Shown: in pieces, positions 1 to 9,654 of the stretch
Layout of the letters: each line of letters starts with the position of its first letter
Numbering within the stretch: position 1 is the stretch's first letter
NCBI GenBank assembly: GCA_964444365.1
Contig: CAYUHJ010000007.1
Coordinates: 1-64,000 of the forward strand
Length of the DNA stretch: 64,000 bases
Source of the DNA: CAYUHJ01 sp964444365
GTDB taxonomy: Bacteria > Planctomycetota > Planctomycetia > Gemmatales > Gemmataceae
Direction of reading: 5' to 3'
Notes under the pieces: model-generated
Told to the model about the DNA's origin: nothing
What the model saw: only the letters and a program-made list of their open reading frames with translations
Database searches by the model: none
Translations under genes and position numbers: made by a program

Positions 1-107
1 CCAAGCCGCACGCCCCGAAGCCGATCCCGAAGCCGCTGTTCGAGCGGATGACGGGTAGCGTCAACGGCAACGGCTTCCACGTGAACGGGAAGAACGGCGC
101 CCACTGA
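1..107 (+). CDS. 3' end of a low-complexity protein, partial
   Basis: Only the last 34 codons are in the window. Read from base 3, the frame is open and ends at TGA 105-107. It encodes a Lys/Pro-rich stretch (APKPIPKP) and then a Gly/Asn-rich tail (VNGNGFHVNGKNG). No domain can be named from this piece. The composition suggests the tail of an envelope or secreted protein, but that is a guess. The gene continues off the left edge. Confidence 0.5.
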   Translation, partial: KPHAPKPIPKPLFERMTGSVNGNGFHVNGKNGAH

Positions 108-113
108 CGCGGT

Positions 114-179
114 TCCGCCCCTCGGTCGGCGAGCCTCCCCCTTGTGGGGAGGTGGCGGGTTCGAGTCCCGCGGGCGGCC
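114..179 (+). pseudogene. degenerate tRNA-Thr(TGT)-like sequence
   Basis: A perfect T-arm (stem 155-159/167-171, loop TTCGAGT) is followed by GGGCGGC, which pairs over six bases with CCGCCC at 115-120. The middle holds CTTGTGG, compatible with anticodon TGT, inside a C-rich/G-rich arm. The D-arm is shortened (CTC..GAG around GGTCGGC) and positions 8-9 are not TA. At about 66 nt it is shorter than a normal tRNA, and the anticodon stem has a mismatch. I read it as a tRNA-Thr-derived relic rather than a working gene. Confidence 0.35.
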
Positions 180-430
180 TGACGACCTGGGTCTTTGACA
201 ACTCGCCGCCCTTCTTTTCACCGCGAACGCAACACCGCGTTGACGGCGAATCAGCGCGCTTAGGTGTACATGCGATTCCTACTTTTGACTACTGCGGTAA
301 GGCCAAAACTACCGCAATTCGATGGTTTTTTTTGCCCCCGATAGGTGGGATTGCGAAGGCGTCGAAACTGTGCGAAAACCCTGCGTTTCGTGGGGAATCC
401 TCGGCCCCAGACACGGACGCTTTCACTCGC
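180..430. other. non-coding stretch, nothing recognised
   Basis: This stretch between two tRNA-derived sequences is noticeably more AT-rich than the surrounding genes (for example around 260-330). No convincing open frame with a ribosome binding site, and no clear hairpin, was seen. It may be the inner edge of an inserted element. Confidence 0.3.
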
Positions 431-472
431 CTCTTAATCAGCGGGTCCTCGGTTCGAGCCCGAGCGGAGGCA
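431..472 (+). repeat. 3' half of tRNA-Lys(CTT), probable integration (att) site
   Basis: The sequence runs from the anticodon loop (CTCTTAA, anticodon CTT) through a variable loop (443-447), a perfect T-arm (448-452/460-464, loop TTCGAGC) to the acceptor 3' strand CGGAGGC and discriminator A472. The bases before 431 do not form the matching anticodon stem, D-arm or 5' acceptor strand, so only the 3' half is here. Tyrosine recombinases commonly use tRNA anticodon loops or 3' halves as attB, and an integrase remnant begins 111 bases downstream. The link to integration is an inference. Confidence 0.6.
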
Positions 473-583
473 CTGAAGTAAGTCCTTGAAGCCGAAGCAT
501 TTGCTTACCCTCCGACGGTCGGAGGCGAGCGGCCAAATCCCTGGGATTCTGCGGAAGTCTTCCGCAAAACCCGTGGAGGTCGC

Positions 584-874
584 ATGCCCCGATCCCGGAA
601 CCCCGTCCCGTCCTACCGCCTTCACAAGCAATCCGGTCAAGCCGTCGTCACTGTGAGAACCGGGACCGGACAGCGCCGCGACATCCTCCTCGGCCCCTAC
701 GGGTCCGAAGAGTCCAAGGCCGAGTACGCCCGCATCGTGGCCGAGTTCCGTGTTTCGGAGGCGGTGACGTCGTCGCGGAAGAAGCACCTCACAGTAGCCG
801 AAGTCCTACTCGCCTTCCGCACGCACGCCTAGCGGTTCTACGTCCGGCCCGACGGCACGCCGACCCGGTTGTAG
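584..874 (+). pseudogene. tyrosine recombinase/integrase, N-terminal remnant
   Basis: The first 82 codons read like the start of planctomycete site-specific integrases: PSYRLHKQSGQAVVT, then LLGPYGSEESKAEYAR, then LTVAEVLLAF. An in-frame TAG stops it at 830-832. The same frame resumes with RFYVRPDGTPTRL, also typical of the family, and then meets a second TAG at 872-874. The core-binding and catalytic domains are absent. It lies just downstream of the tRNA-Lys half-gene, so this is most likely the scar of an integrative element. A GTGGAGG-like ribosome binding site lies at about 572. Confidence 0.7.
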
Positions 875-876
875 CG

Positions 877-1086
877 TGGTCGAGGTTCGAGGAGGAACAC
901 GGCGACGACTGGGGCGAGCATTTGCGGACGATCGCCCTCGCCCCGCCGCCGGCCCCGCCCGGCGTCGACGTGTCGAGGGTCGTTGCGGACCTGCGCGAGA
1001 AACAGTGCGCCGCCGCGGACTGGGTTCCGCCGCGTGCTCCGTCGCACTGGGCGTCGCCCCGCTGGACGATTCGGGGGGCGGGATGA
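877..1086 (+). pseudogene. decayed small phage-like gene, 5' end lost
   Basis: From 877 an open frame with strong GC codon bias runs to TGA 1084-1086. It has an acidic start (FEEEHGDDWGEHL), a Pro/Ala run and VSRVVADLREKQCAAADW. No start codon is visible in frame, so the 5' end was probably lost at the junction with the integrase remnant. The stop overlaps the next start as ATGA (1083-1086), the spacing expected of a once-functional operon. Small overlapping genes just before a tape-measure-like gene suggest a tail-assembly position, but no homology is certain. Confidence 0.35.
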
Positions 1087-1315
1087 CGCTGACGGAGCGG
1101 GTGAACCTGGCCGCGCAGTTCATGCGGTTCATGGGGGAGTTGGCAGAAGCCGCCCGCCCTTTTGCGAGTGGGCCGCCGTCTACGGCTGCCTCCCGCCCTG
1201 GCGAATGACCTACGCCCAGAGCGTGGGCGTCTGGGCGCTCCGTGGAAGAGTTCAGGCGACCCGAAACCGGGAGTGGGCCGAACTGATCGCGCGTCTGTTC
1301 GGCGGGGAGGAATGA
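1083..1315 (+). pseudogene. phage-like small gene with a frameshift
   Basis: ATG 1083 opens MTLTERVNLAAQFMRFMGEL and continues to about 1160 (AEAARPF). The natural continuation, PFCEWAAVYGCLPPW through GREWAELIARLFGGEE-type sequence, lies in the +1-shifted frame and ends at TGA 1313-1315. One base gained or lost near 1150-1165 explains both halves. Position directly before the tape-measure-like reading frame is where tail-assembly chaperones sit in tailed phages; that role is inferred from order only. Confidence 0.35.
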
Positions 1316-1319
1316 GCCG

Positions 1320-2040
1320 ATGGCAGAGAGCGACCTGCAGGCGTCTATCGACTAACTGGCCGAGACCATCAACGCGATGGCCAAGTCGCGGCCCGCCGGG
1401 GGCGACCTGGCCGGGGACGGCGCGGGCGGGCAGTTGGTCCGGCAGATCGAGGCCGCGGCGAGTTAGGCCCGGAACAAGGGCCAGTCGGTGGACGGCTTCG
1501 CCACGGTGATCTCGAAGTTGCTGGCCCAGACGAGTTCCTTCGGGGCGATGGCCCAGACCGCCCGCGTGTTCGGCGTCGGCACGAGCCCGACGGACGGGAA
1601 CTTCGACAAGAGCCTCGCGTCGGCCGCCCTCCGCGGCCGCACGGCCGACGCCGGGGACAACATGGCCCAACTGGTCGCCGACATCCGGGAAGGCGTTTGG
1701 GCGCTCGTCTCGCTCGGCGGCGGGTCGGGCAAGGGCAAGGGCGGGTCCGCCTCGTCGCGGTCGTCGGAGTCCGGCTACGGGTGGGGTCAGGCACTTCGCC
1801 CGCTGTGGGGACGGTTGCAGTGGACGAAGGCCGGGCAGATCGCCGGCGAGCTGGTTTCCAACCTCCGGCCCGCGCTCGGTGCCATGGGCATCGGCGGTTC
1901 GGGGGGCGGGGCGGCGGCCGGGGCCGCGGCGGGTGCCGGCGGGCTGGCGGCGGCGGCTGGGCCGGTGGGCGTCGTGGTGGGCTTCTCGGTCGCGCTGGCG
2001 TCGGCGGTCAGCGGCGTGGCGTTGGGAGCAGTCGAAGGTT
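1320..2040 (+). pseudogene. tape-measure-like phage tail protein, disrupted by nonsense codons
   Basis: ATG 1320 begins MAESDLQASID and is stopped by TAA 1353-1355; the frame continues and is stopped again by TAG 1464-1466, then stays open. After the second stop it reads ARNKGQSVDGFATVISKLL, a Gly/Ser-rich linker, and a hydrophobic Gly/Ala-rich segment (about 1890-2030) like the membrane-active segment of tape-measure proteins. Both stops fall where Gln codons would suit, consistent with C-to-T changes. Coding similarity ends near 2040, where an unrelated fragment on the other strand begins. The family assignment is tentative. Confidence 0.4.
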
Positions 2041-2060
2041 TTCGGCGAAGCGGAAGTACG

Positions 2061-2338
2061 TCAGCCATTGGGACGCCCTCCCAGCTCTTGGGCTGCCGAA
2101 GAGGGGGATTGCCGGATCAGCGGCTCAATCTCATCCCATCGGAGACTGATTGAGCAATCGGGCAGAACATAGTGCGGAAGCTTGCCGGCCCGTGCAAGTC
2201 GCGACGTTCGGCCGGCCTCCTTCAGCCACGCCGCGAACGCCGGCAGGAAGTTCGCGACCGCCAGCCCGTCGAGCAGGGCGAAGAGGTAGCCCGCCTCGTT
2301 GGTCAGCCCGAGGGACCACTCGACGCCCTTCGGCAACT
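2061..2338 (-). pseudogene. fragment of an unrecognised protein, C-terminal part
   Basis: Read leftward, this frame gives a compact protein-like sequence of about 90 residues: GVEWSLGLTNEAGYLFALLDG, then LAVANFLPAFAAWLKEAGR, then LARAGKLPHYVLPD, ending at TGA 2061-2063. Upstream of about 2338 the same frame runs antisense to the FAD-protein relic, so the 5' part has been replaced. I do not recognise the family. Confidence 0.35.
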
Positions 2339-3188
2339 TGTCCGGCGTTCCGGGGATCGCCCCGTCTTGCTGGTGGGCACGGGACTGGCGATGTTCGACA
2401 TCGCGATCGACCTGTCGGCGCGCGGCGTCAGCGGGGCTGTCGCGGTGTCCCGCCGGGGTCCGACGCCCTGCCCCCACGACCCGAACGTTCCGCCCGCTGC
2501 CCCCTGTCACAGGCCGGAAGAACTGGATCGGATTCAGACGGCGAGTGCGTGCGTCCGCGCCGTTCGGTCCCGGGTCCGGGCGGTGACGGCGGCCGGCGGG
2601 GACTGGCGGCAGGTCATCGACTCGATCCGCCCGGTGACGCCCGAACTCTGGCGGCGGCTCGGGAAGCGCGAGTAGGACCGGTTCCTGCGACACGCCCGGC
2701 CGTTCTGGGACGTTCACCGCCACCGTGCCGCCCCGGAGACGGCCTCTGCCATCGAACGACTTCGTGCCACGGGGTGGCTGACGGTTCGGGCGGCACGGGT
2801 CGCGGACGCCCGACCCGAGCGAGATCGTGTCGAGGTCCGGTTGCTCCAGCGCGGCGGGGGTCCGAAGGAGGTTCAAACGGTCGGAATGGTCGTGAACTGT
2901 ACCGGCCCCGCGACGACGGCCGCGGTGGCAGCTGCCAATCCGGTGATCGCTTCCTTGTTTGCGTCGGGGTTGGCGAGGCCAGACCCTCTGGGCGTCGGCC
3001 TGGACGTGGCTGAGACCGGCGAGTTGATCGGGGTGGACGGCAACCCCTCCGCGGTCCTGAGCTACGTCGGGCCACAGGTCCGGGGGCGGGACGTGGAAGG
3101 GACCGCCGTGCCGGAGTTGAGAGAGCACGCCGCCCGAGTTGCCGCCCGCCTCGCCCGCGGGTACGGCGGTGAGGCGGGCGGCGGCTGA
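2339..3188 (+). pseudogene. FAD/NAD(P)-binding protein remnant, truncated and nonsense-mutated
   Basis: The frame starts inside a Rossmann segment (VLLVGTGLAMFDIAIDLS) and continues with VSRRG, is broken by TAG 2673-2675, and resumes at once with RFLRHARPFWDVHRHR and later VVNCTGP, GVGLDVAETGELI and a short conserved end, stopping at 3186-3188. This order matches the FAD/NAD(P)-binding 'NAD_binding_9' type proteins (COG4529). The N-terminal FAD-binding part is missing; the join at about 2338 is to an unrelated fragment on the other strand. Not functional as it stands. Confidence 0.6.
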
Positions 3189-3208
3189 CCCCCCGGACGG
3201 GTGGGGGC

Positions 3209-4621
3209 TCAGGCCAGGATGTCCGTCGCGACGTTCCCGAACACGTCGGTCAGGCGGAAGTCGCGGCCGCTGTACTTGTAGGTCAGCTTCTCGTGGTCGA
3301 GGCCGAGCAGGTGCAGCAGGGTCGCGTTCAGGTCGTGGATGTGGGTCTTCTTCCCGACCGTCTTCGCCCCGTACTCGTCGGTCTCGCCGTAGGAGATCCC
3401 CGGCTTCACCCCGGCCCCGGCGAGCCACATCGTGAACCCGTCGACCTGGTGGTCGCGGCCGTCGGCGGACTGGCCGATCGGCTGGCGGCCGAACTCCCCA
3501 CCGAACAGGACGAGCGTGTCCTTCAGCAGGCCCCGGCGGTCGAGGTCGGCCAATAGCGCCCCGACCGGCTGGTCGACCGCCTTGCAGCCGCGGACCATGT
3601 CCCGCCGCAGGTTCGCGTGGTGGTCCCAGCCCACCGAGGTGACTTCCACGAACCGCACGCCGGACTCGACGGCCCGCCGGGCGAGCAGGCACTGCCGGCC
3701 GAAGTCGTCCGTCTCGGCGGTGCCGATGCCGTATTCCTCAAGCGTTTCCTTATTCTCCTTGGCCAGGTCGAAGAGCTTCGGCAACGCGCCCTGCATCCGG
3801 AAGGCGAGTTCGTAAGAGCGGATGACGCCGTCGAGGTCGTTCTCGTTCGCGGTCCGCACGGGGCGGGCCTTGTCGAGGTCGCCGAGCAGGTCCAGTTGGC
3901 CGCGCTGGGCGTCGGCGTCCCACTTGCTGTTCGAGACGTGACCCAGGTCCGCCTTGGCGATGTTGACGCCCTCGGTGCCGATGCCGGTCCCCTGGAAGCG
4001 GGACGGCAGGAAGGCGTTCGAGTAGTTCTGCACGCCGCCGACGCGGGTCAGTGGGTTCAGCACCAGGAAGCCGGGCAGGTCCTTGTTCTCGGTGCCGAGC
4101 CCGTACAGCAGCCAGGACCCGAACGACGGCCGGGCGAACCGGAACGCCCCGGTGTGCAGTTGCAGCACGGCTTGCGGGTGGTTCGGGATGTCCGTCGTCA
4201 GGTTCTTGATGACGCAGAGCTTGTCCGCGTGCTTGGCGACGTGCGGGTACAGCTCCGAGATCCAGTGCCCGGACTGGCCGTGCTGGCTGAACTTCCACGG
4301 CGAGCCGAGGTACTTGGTCGGGTTGCCCGAGTTGGCGGCCAGCGGCTTGCCGTCGTCCTTCTGCAACCGCGGCTTGTAGTCGAACGTGTCGAGCTGCGAC
4401 GGCGACCCTTGCAGGAAGACGAAGATCACCCGCTTCGCCTTCGGGGTGTGGTGCGGGGCGTCGAGTGCGGCCCCGTGGCCGTTCGTGCGACCGTCCGCGG
4501 CGCGGGCCGATTCCGACGCGAGGATGTNNNNNNNNNNGGCGAGGGCCACGCTGCCGAAGCCGCATGCGGTGGTGCGCAGCCACTGGCGGCGGTTCTGATT
4601 CGGCGTAACGAACAGATTCAT
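3209..4621 (-). CDS. DUF1501 domain protein (sulfatase/alkaline-phosphatase-like fold)
   Basis: A 470-residue protein. The N-terminus has a twin-arginine-like leader (RRQWLRTTACGFGS), so export is likely. The body carries family hallmarks: FVFLQGSPSQLDTFDYKP near the start, RPSFGSWLLYGLG, GRQCLLARRAVESGVRFVEV, and near the end FGGEFGR and HIHDLNATLLHLLGLDHEKL. DUF1501 proteins are abundant in planctomycetes and routinely paired with PSD1 proteins; their substrate is unknown. It is the second gene of a leftward pair, 159 bases after the PSD1 gene. ATG 4621 is chosen because it opens directly onto the Tat-like signal. A ten-N assembly gap falls in the signal peptide. Confidence 0.88.
   Translation of the reverse strand: MNLFVTPNQNRRQWLRTTACGFGSVALAXXXXILASESARAADGRTNGHGAALDAPHHTPKAKRVIFVFLQGSPSQLDTFDYKPRLQKDDGKPLAANSGNPTKYLGSPWKFSQHGQSGHWISELYPHVAKHADKLCVIKNLTTDIPNHPQAVLQLHTGAFRFARPSFGSWLLYGLGTENKDLPGFLVLNPLTRVGGVQNYSNAFLPSRFQGTGIGTEGVNIAKADLGHVSNSKWDADAQRGQLDLLGDLDKARPVRTANENDLDGVIRSYELAFRMQGALPKLFDLAKENKETLEEYGIGTAETDDFGRQCLLARRAVESGVRFVEVTSVGWDHHANLRRDMVRGCKAVDQPVGALLADLDRRGLLKDTLVLFGGEFGRQPIGQSADGRDHQVDGFTMWLAGAGVKPGISYGETDEYGAKTVGKKTHIHDLNATLLHLLGLDHEKLTYKYSGRDFRLTDVFGNVATDILA
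4528..4537. other. assembly gap (10 N)
   Basis: Ten Ns inside the signal-peptide region of the DUF1501 gene. The frame happens to stay open across it, but the true gap length is unknown. Confidence 0.95.
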
Positions 4622-4646
4622 CGGGATCTCGTGTCGTTTGGGTTTC

Positions 4647-4774
4647 TCTCCCCTCTCCCCGTCGGGGAGAGGGGCCGGGGGTGAGGGGTCAACGTCACGC
4701 CCGAGCCTGTGATTGCAGGGGGTGAAGGCCCTCCCCTCACTCCCAACCCCTCTCCCCAGCGGGGAGAGGGGAGA
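4647..4774. repeat. inverted pair of GC-rich palindromic repeats between PSD1 and DUF1501
   Basis: Two short palindromes lie back to back in the intercistronic gap. The first (about 4649-4692) is CCCCTCTCCCC/GGGGAGAGGGG followed by a GGGGGTGAGGGG tail; the second (about 4731-4773) has the reverse order, CCCTCCCCTCAC... then CCTCTCCCC/GGGGAGAGG. Together they form a larger dyad of REP/BIME type. The same design occurs at 30159-30291 and, with unit order reversed, inside the E2 gene at 47588-47715. Confidence 0.8.
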
Positions 4775-4780
4775 CAAGAA

Positions 4781-7364
4781 TCAAAACAGGAACCGGAACT
4801 CGGGCAGCACGACCAGCGTCTGTGCGAACCGGGTCCACGCCGCGAGCTTGTCGTCGCCGGCGGCCTTCACGTACTTCAGCACCCGGTCCCGCTCGGCCGC
4901 CGTCGGCTTGCGGGCGAGCACCGCGCGGAACGCCGCGTCCACGCGCCCGGCGTCGTCCAGCTTCTCGTCCGCAAGCAGCCGCTTCGCCAGGTGGCCGGAC
5001 TGCTCCAGCACGAACGGGCTGTTCAGCAGGTACAGCGCCTGCCCGGGGCTGGTGGTCGCGTCGCGGGTGCCGACGACCAGGCTCGGGTCGGGCATGTCGA
5101 ACACGGCGAGGGCTTCCGGCAACTTGTTCCGCAGCGCCGGCAGGTACACGCTGCGGTGCCGCGACTCCTTCTCGACCGGCGTGTAGTCCGTGACNNNNNN
5201 NNNNTTCGAGCACGCCGAGGTCGATGACGGGCGAGCCCGTCGGCCGGTTGGTGTCGAGCCGACCGCTGGCCGCGAGGACCGTGTCCCGCAGGCCCTCGCC
5301 GTCGAGCCGCCGGCGGTTGAACCGCCACAGGGCGACGTTCGCCTCGTCCTTGGCGAGGTTGTTGGCGTCGTCCGCGCCGGACAGCTGGTACGTCCGCGTC
5401 AGCACGAGGGTCCGCAGGGTCTTCTTCAGCGACCACCCGTCTTCTACGAAGGTCACCGCGAGGTAGTCGAGGAGTTCGGGGTTGGTCGGCTTCTGGCCCT
5501 GGTCGCCGAAGTCGTCCGGAGTTGGAACGATGCCGACGCCGAACAGCTTGACCCAGATGCGGTTGACGGCCACGCGGGCGGTCAGCGGGTGATCGGGCCG
5601 GGTGAGCCAGTCGGCGAGTTCCCGCCGGCCGCTCTCCTTCTCGTTGACCTTCGGCGGGTTCGCGAGGCTGACGATCTTCGGGAACCCGCGGGGGACGACC
5701 GGGCCGTGGTTGTCGGCCTCGCCGCGGAGGCGGATGGCCGTGTCCTTCGGGTCGGGCAGGTCGGCGACGGCGACCGCCGTGGCGTGGGCGGTCTCCCGCG
5801 CCAGCTTCAGCTTCAACACGTCGAGCTTGCGGTTCACCTTCCCGAGCGCCCGCTGCTTCGCCCGGATGTCCTCATACGAACCCGGCTTCGGTGGCGTCTT
5901 GGACTCCGGCTCCGGTTCCGTGTCCACCTCGCGGGCCGGAATGATGTCCCCGTTCGGCAGCACCGTGGGCGCGAAGCTGAAGTTCTGCGGCCCGACCGCA
6001 CTCGCGGCGGACACGGCGGCGAGCACCTCGGCGGTCGCGGACTCCCGCGTCCGGCGGAGGTCGTCGATCTTCGCGCGGGCTTCTTTCTCCAGCACCTTGA
6101 TCTCGGCCAGCAACTCCTTGGACACGAGTTCCTCGTAGCCGGCCGCCTTCGACGGGAGGACCGCAAGCCAGTTCGGCTGGCCGGTGTTGCGAACCCGGTT
6201 CTGGATCCCGGACTTCTGCTCCGTGCTCCGGAAGATCCCGGCCAGGGCGTAGTAGTCGCTCATGCTCACCGGGTCGAACTTGTGGTCGTGGCACCGGGCG
6301 CACGCGACGCTCAGGCCCATCACCGTGCGGCCGACGTTCTCGATCTGCTCGTCGGCGATGTCCAGCAGGTAGGTCTCGCGGTTCCGCTCGTTGAGCCCCT
6401 TCGGCCCGAGGGCGAGGAACCCGGTCGCGATCACGTTCGCGTCCTTGTCCGCGGACGTTTGAGCGGGCAGCAAGTCGCCGGCCACCTGTTCGCGGATGAA
6501 CCGGTCGTAGGGCTTGTCGGCGTTCACCGCGTCGATCACCCAGTCCCGGTACTTCCATGCGACGGGATACGTGAAGTTGCGCTCCTTGCCGGTGCTCTCG
6601 GCGAACCGGGCGACGTCCAGCCAGTGGCGGCCCCAGCGCTCGCCGAACGCCTTGGAGGCGAGCAGTTCGTCGACGATCCGCTCGCGGGTCTTTTGCGACG
6701 CATCTTTCTCGACGGCGGCGAAGTGCTCGGCACTCGGCGGCAGCCCGACCAGGTCGAACGACACCCGGCGGAGCCAGACCAACCCGTCCGCGTCGGCGAC
6801 CGGCGTCACCCCGGTGGCACCGTGCTTGGCGCGGACGAGGCGGTCGACATCACTTGTCGCCCAACCGGACTTGTCCTCGGGAACGTGCGGCTTCTTCGGC
6901 GTCTGGTACGCCCACTGCTTTCGCTCGGCTTCGTAGTCGATCTTCTTCTTGGGCTTGTACTCGGTCTCCTCGCCGCGGGGGTCGGGGGCACCCATCTCGA
7001 CCCACTTGACGAAGTCCGCGATCACGTCCGCGGGGAGTTGGTCCGCCGGCGGCATCTCGGGGCCTTCGTACTTCAGCACCGAGATGAGCTTGGACTTCTT
7101 GACGTTGCCGGGGACCACGGCCGGGCCGGTCTGGCCGCCGATGAGCAGGCCGACGCGGGTGTCGACCCGCAGGCCGCCGCGGGCCTGGACGCTGCCGGCG
7201 TGGCACGAGTAGCAGTTCTTCGCGAGCACCGGGCGGATCTTCTTCTCGAAGAACTCGATGCCTTCCTTGGTCGGCTTCGGCGGCGGGTCGGCCGCGGTCG
7301 CCGGTGCGGCGAAGGCGGCGAGCAGCGCGGCGGTCCACCCGCCGTGCGTCAACGATCGGGACAT
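4781..7364 (-). CDS. PSD1/DUF1549/DUF1553 cytochrome-like protein
   Basis: A planctomycete-specific exported protein. A signal peptide (residues 1-25, ending ATAA) is followed by a cytochrome-c-like motif NCYSCH (C51-x-x-C54-H55), a DUF1549 region (LRRVSFDLVGLPPS; GERWGRHWLDVARFAES), a second CxxCH (ACARCHDHKFDP, about residue 350), and DUF1553 (HPLTARVAVNRIW...FGVGIVPTPDDFG). The frame apparently shifts at the ten-N gap 5195-5204; the genuine C-terminus (VYLPALRNKLPEAL to the end at 4781) resumes in another frame, so the shift reflects wrong gap length. It heads a pair with the DUF1501 gene downstream. The biochemical role is unknown. Confidence 0.88.
5195..5204. other. assembly gap (10 N) causing an apparent frameshift
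   Basis: The PSD1 frame before the gap ends SPVIDLGVLE; the expected DUF1553 continuation (VTDYTPVEKESRHRS, then VYLPALRNK) is in a different frame after it. This is an artefact of padding with ten Ns, not a biological frameshift. Confidence 0.9.
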
Positions 7365-7470
7365 ACAATGGCCTCGCGGTGCGGGGTCGGTAAAGTCGGG
7401 AATGAGGAGTCGGGTTTCCCGGCAATCAACGGATCGCCGGCGAGTGATTTCGGATTGCTGTCAACAAGAA

Positions 7471-7585
7471 ACCCCCTCACCGCCCGGCCGGGCTCCTCAC
7501 TTCCCGGCCCGTACCGCGACACAGGGTTGTCGCGGCCACGGTCGACGCGCTCTCCGGTCGCGTCGGCCGTCGGCGGTGAGGGGGT
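7471..7585. repeat. inverted repeat downstream of the lipoprotein gene
   Basis: Perfect 14-base arms ACCCCCTCACCGCC (7471-7484) and GGCGGTGAGGGGGT (7572-7585) enclose about 87 bases. It lies in the 232-base gap between the lipoprotein stop and the PSD1 start, so it could end the lipoprotein transcript or be a member of the palindromic repeat families seen elsewhere in the window. Confidence 0.5.
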
Positions 7586-7596
7586 GTCTCAGCAGA

Positions 7597-8061
7597 TCAC
7601 AGTTGGAACGGCGGAATCTCGGTCATCCCCGGCTCCACCTTGACCTTGATGTTGCTCGTCCGCGGGTCGGCGTACTTGCCGCGGAAGTAGTCGCGGGGCG
7701 GTCCCATCACGGCTCCGTCGCCGTCCGGGTCGTCGACCACCTTCGCCGGCTGAGCCGACTTCGGCCCGGGCCACTTCACGCTGACCAGGTACTCGCCGGG
7801 GGGTACGCCGTCGCCCTCGGCGTAGGTTCTCAGGGTGAACTTGCCGTCGTCGGTCGCCTTGCCGTAGGGGCGGAGGGCGTTCGGGTCGGTGCTGTTCGCG
7901 GGGACGAACTGGATCACCGCGCCGGCCGCCGGCTTGCCGTTGACCAGAACCTGTCCGGTCACCGATTGCACCGGGACCTTGGGAATCGGCTCTTCGCCGC
8001 CGCACCCGATGACCGCGAAGGCGACCGGGAGGAGCACGATCTGGAGCGAATGGATCTTCAC
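7597..8061 (-). CDS. small lipoprotein with carboxypeptidase-regulatory-like fold
   Basis: A 154-residue protein with a lipoprotein signal ending in a lipobox (VAFAVIGC). The mature part has the beta-sandwich pattern of transthyretin-like/carboxypeptidase regulatory domains: VTGQVLVNGKPAAGAVIQFVP, DDGKFTLRTY, PPGEYLVSVKW. Such proteins commonly follow DUF1559 genes in planctomycetes. The start is GTG 8061: GAGGAGG at about 8066-8074 overlaps the TGA of the DUF1559 gene, giving clear translational coupling. Function is unknown; surface attachment is likely. Confidence 0.75.
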   Translation of the reverse strand: MKIHSLQIVLLPVAFAVIGCGGEEPIPKVPVQSVTGQVLVNGKPAAGAVIQFVPANSTDPNALRPYGKATDDGKFTLRTYAEGDGVPPGEYLVSVKWPGPKSAQPAKVVDDPDGDGAVMGPPRDYFRGKYADPRTSNIKVKVEPGMTEIPPFQL

Positions 8062-8071
8062 GTGAACCTCC

Positions 8072-9142
<1,071 letters not shown>

Positions 9143-9654
9143 CGTTCGCTCCCGATGAGAACAGGGCATCTCCAACCGCTCACGCGGTTTGGCGAGATTC
9201 CAGCGACGCCGGTCGCCGGCAATGTCGGAGAGAAGGGGCTTGTCGCCCCGGAGGAGTCGTAATCGCTGGGCGAAACAGGTCGTTTCGCGGATCAACTCCC
9301 GGCCCCTGTTGCCGAACGTTGGTCCAACCTGATTCGCCGAATCGACCGTCGGGTGAGAACCGAGGGTCGGCGTCGATTACTCTACTAACATGATCGGATT
9401 TGTGCGGCTTGTCAACGACGAGAACCGCCACTCTGCCCCACCGTGGGCTGACTCTGTCACGTCAGAGGAGGAGCCGGCCGGTTGCCCAATCGAGTGTCGA
9501 GCTCGCGAATGGCCCATCTTTCAAGACATTTCAGTCCGGCAGCCTGTCGGCTCGGCCTCTGCCCGCGGCCAATCCATCTGTCACTTATCAGGTTCAGTAT
9601 CAACGACGAGGCTCCTGTCGCGGTTGATCGGGACTCCGTCCGGAGGGGCATGAC
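9143..9654. other. non-coding stretch upstream of DUF1559
   Basis: About 510 bases with no supported gene. The right part leads into a series of joined gene fragments. The promoter for the leftward DUF1559 gene should lie here, but no confident -35/-10 pair was identified. Confidence 0.35.

Noticed and set aside
2061..3692. A 543-codon minus-strand frame covering FAD-relic and DUF1501 regions
   Set aside because: Only its last 90 codons look protein-like. The rest is antisense to the FAD-protein relic and out of frame within DUF1501.
5023..5436. Separate gene downstream of the second N gap
   Set aside because: This frame is an off-frame reading of the PSD1 C-terminus; the true end is in the frame finishing at 4781.
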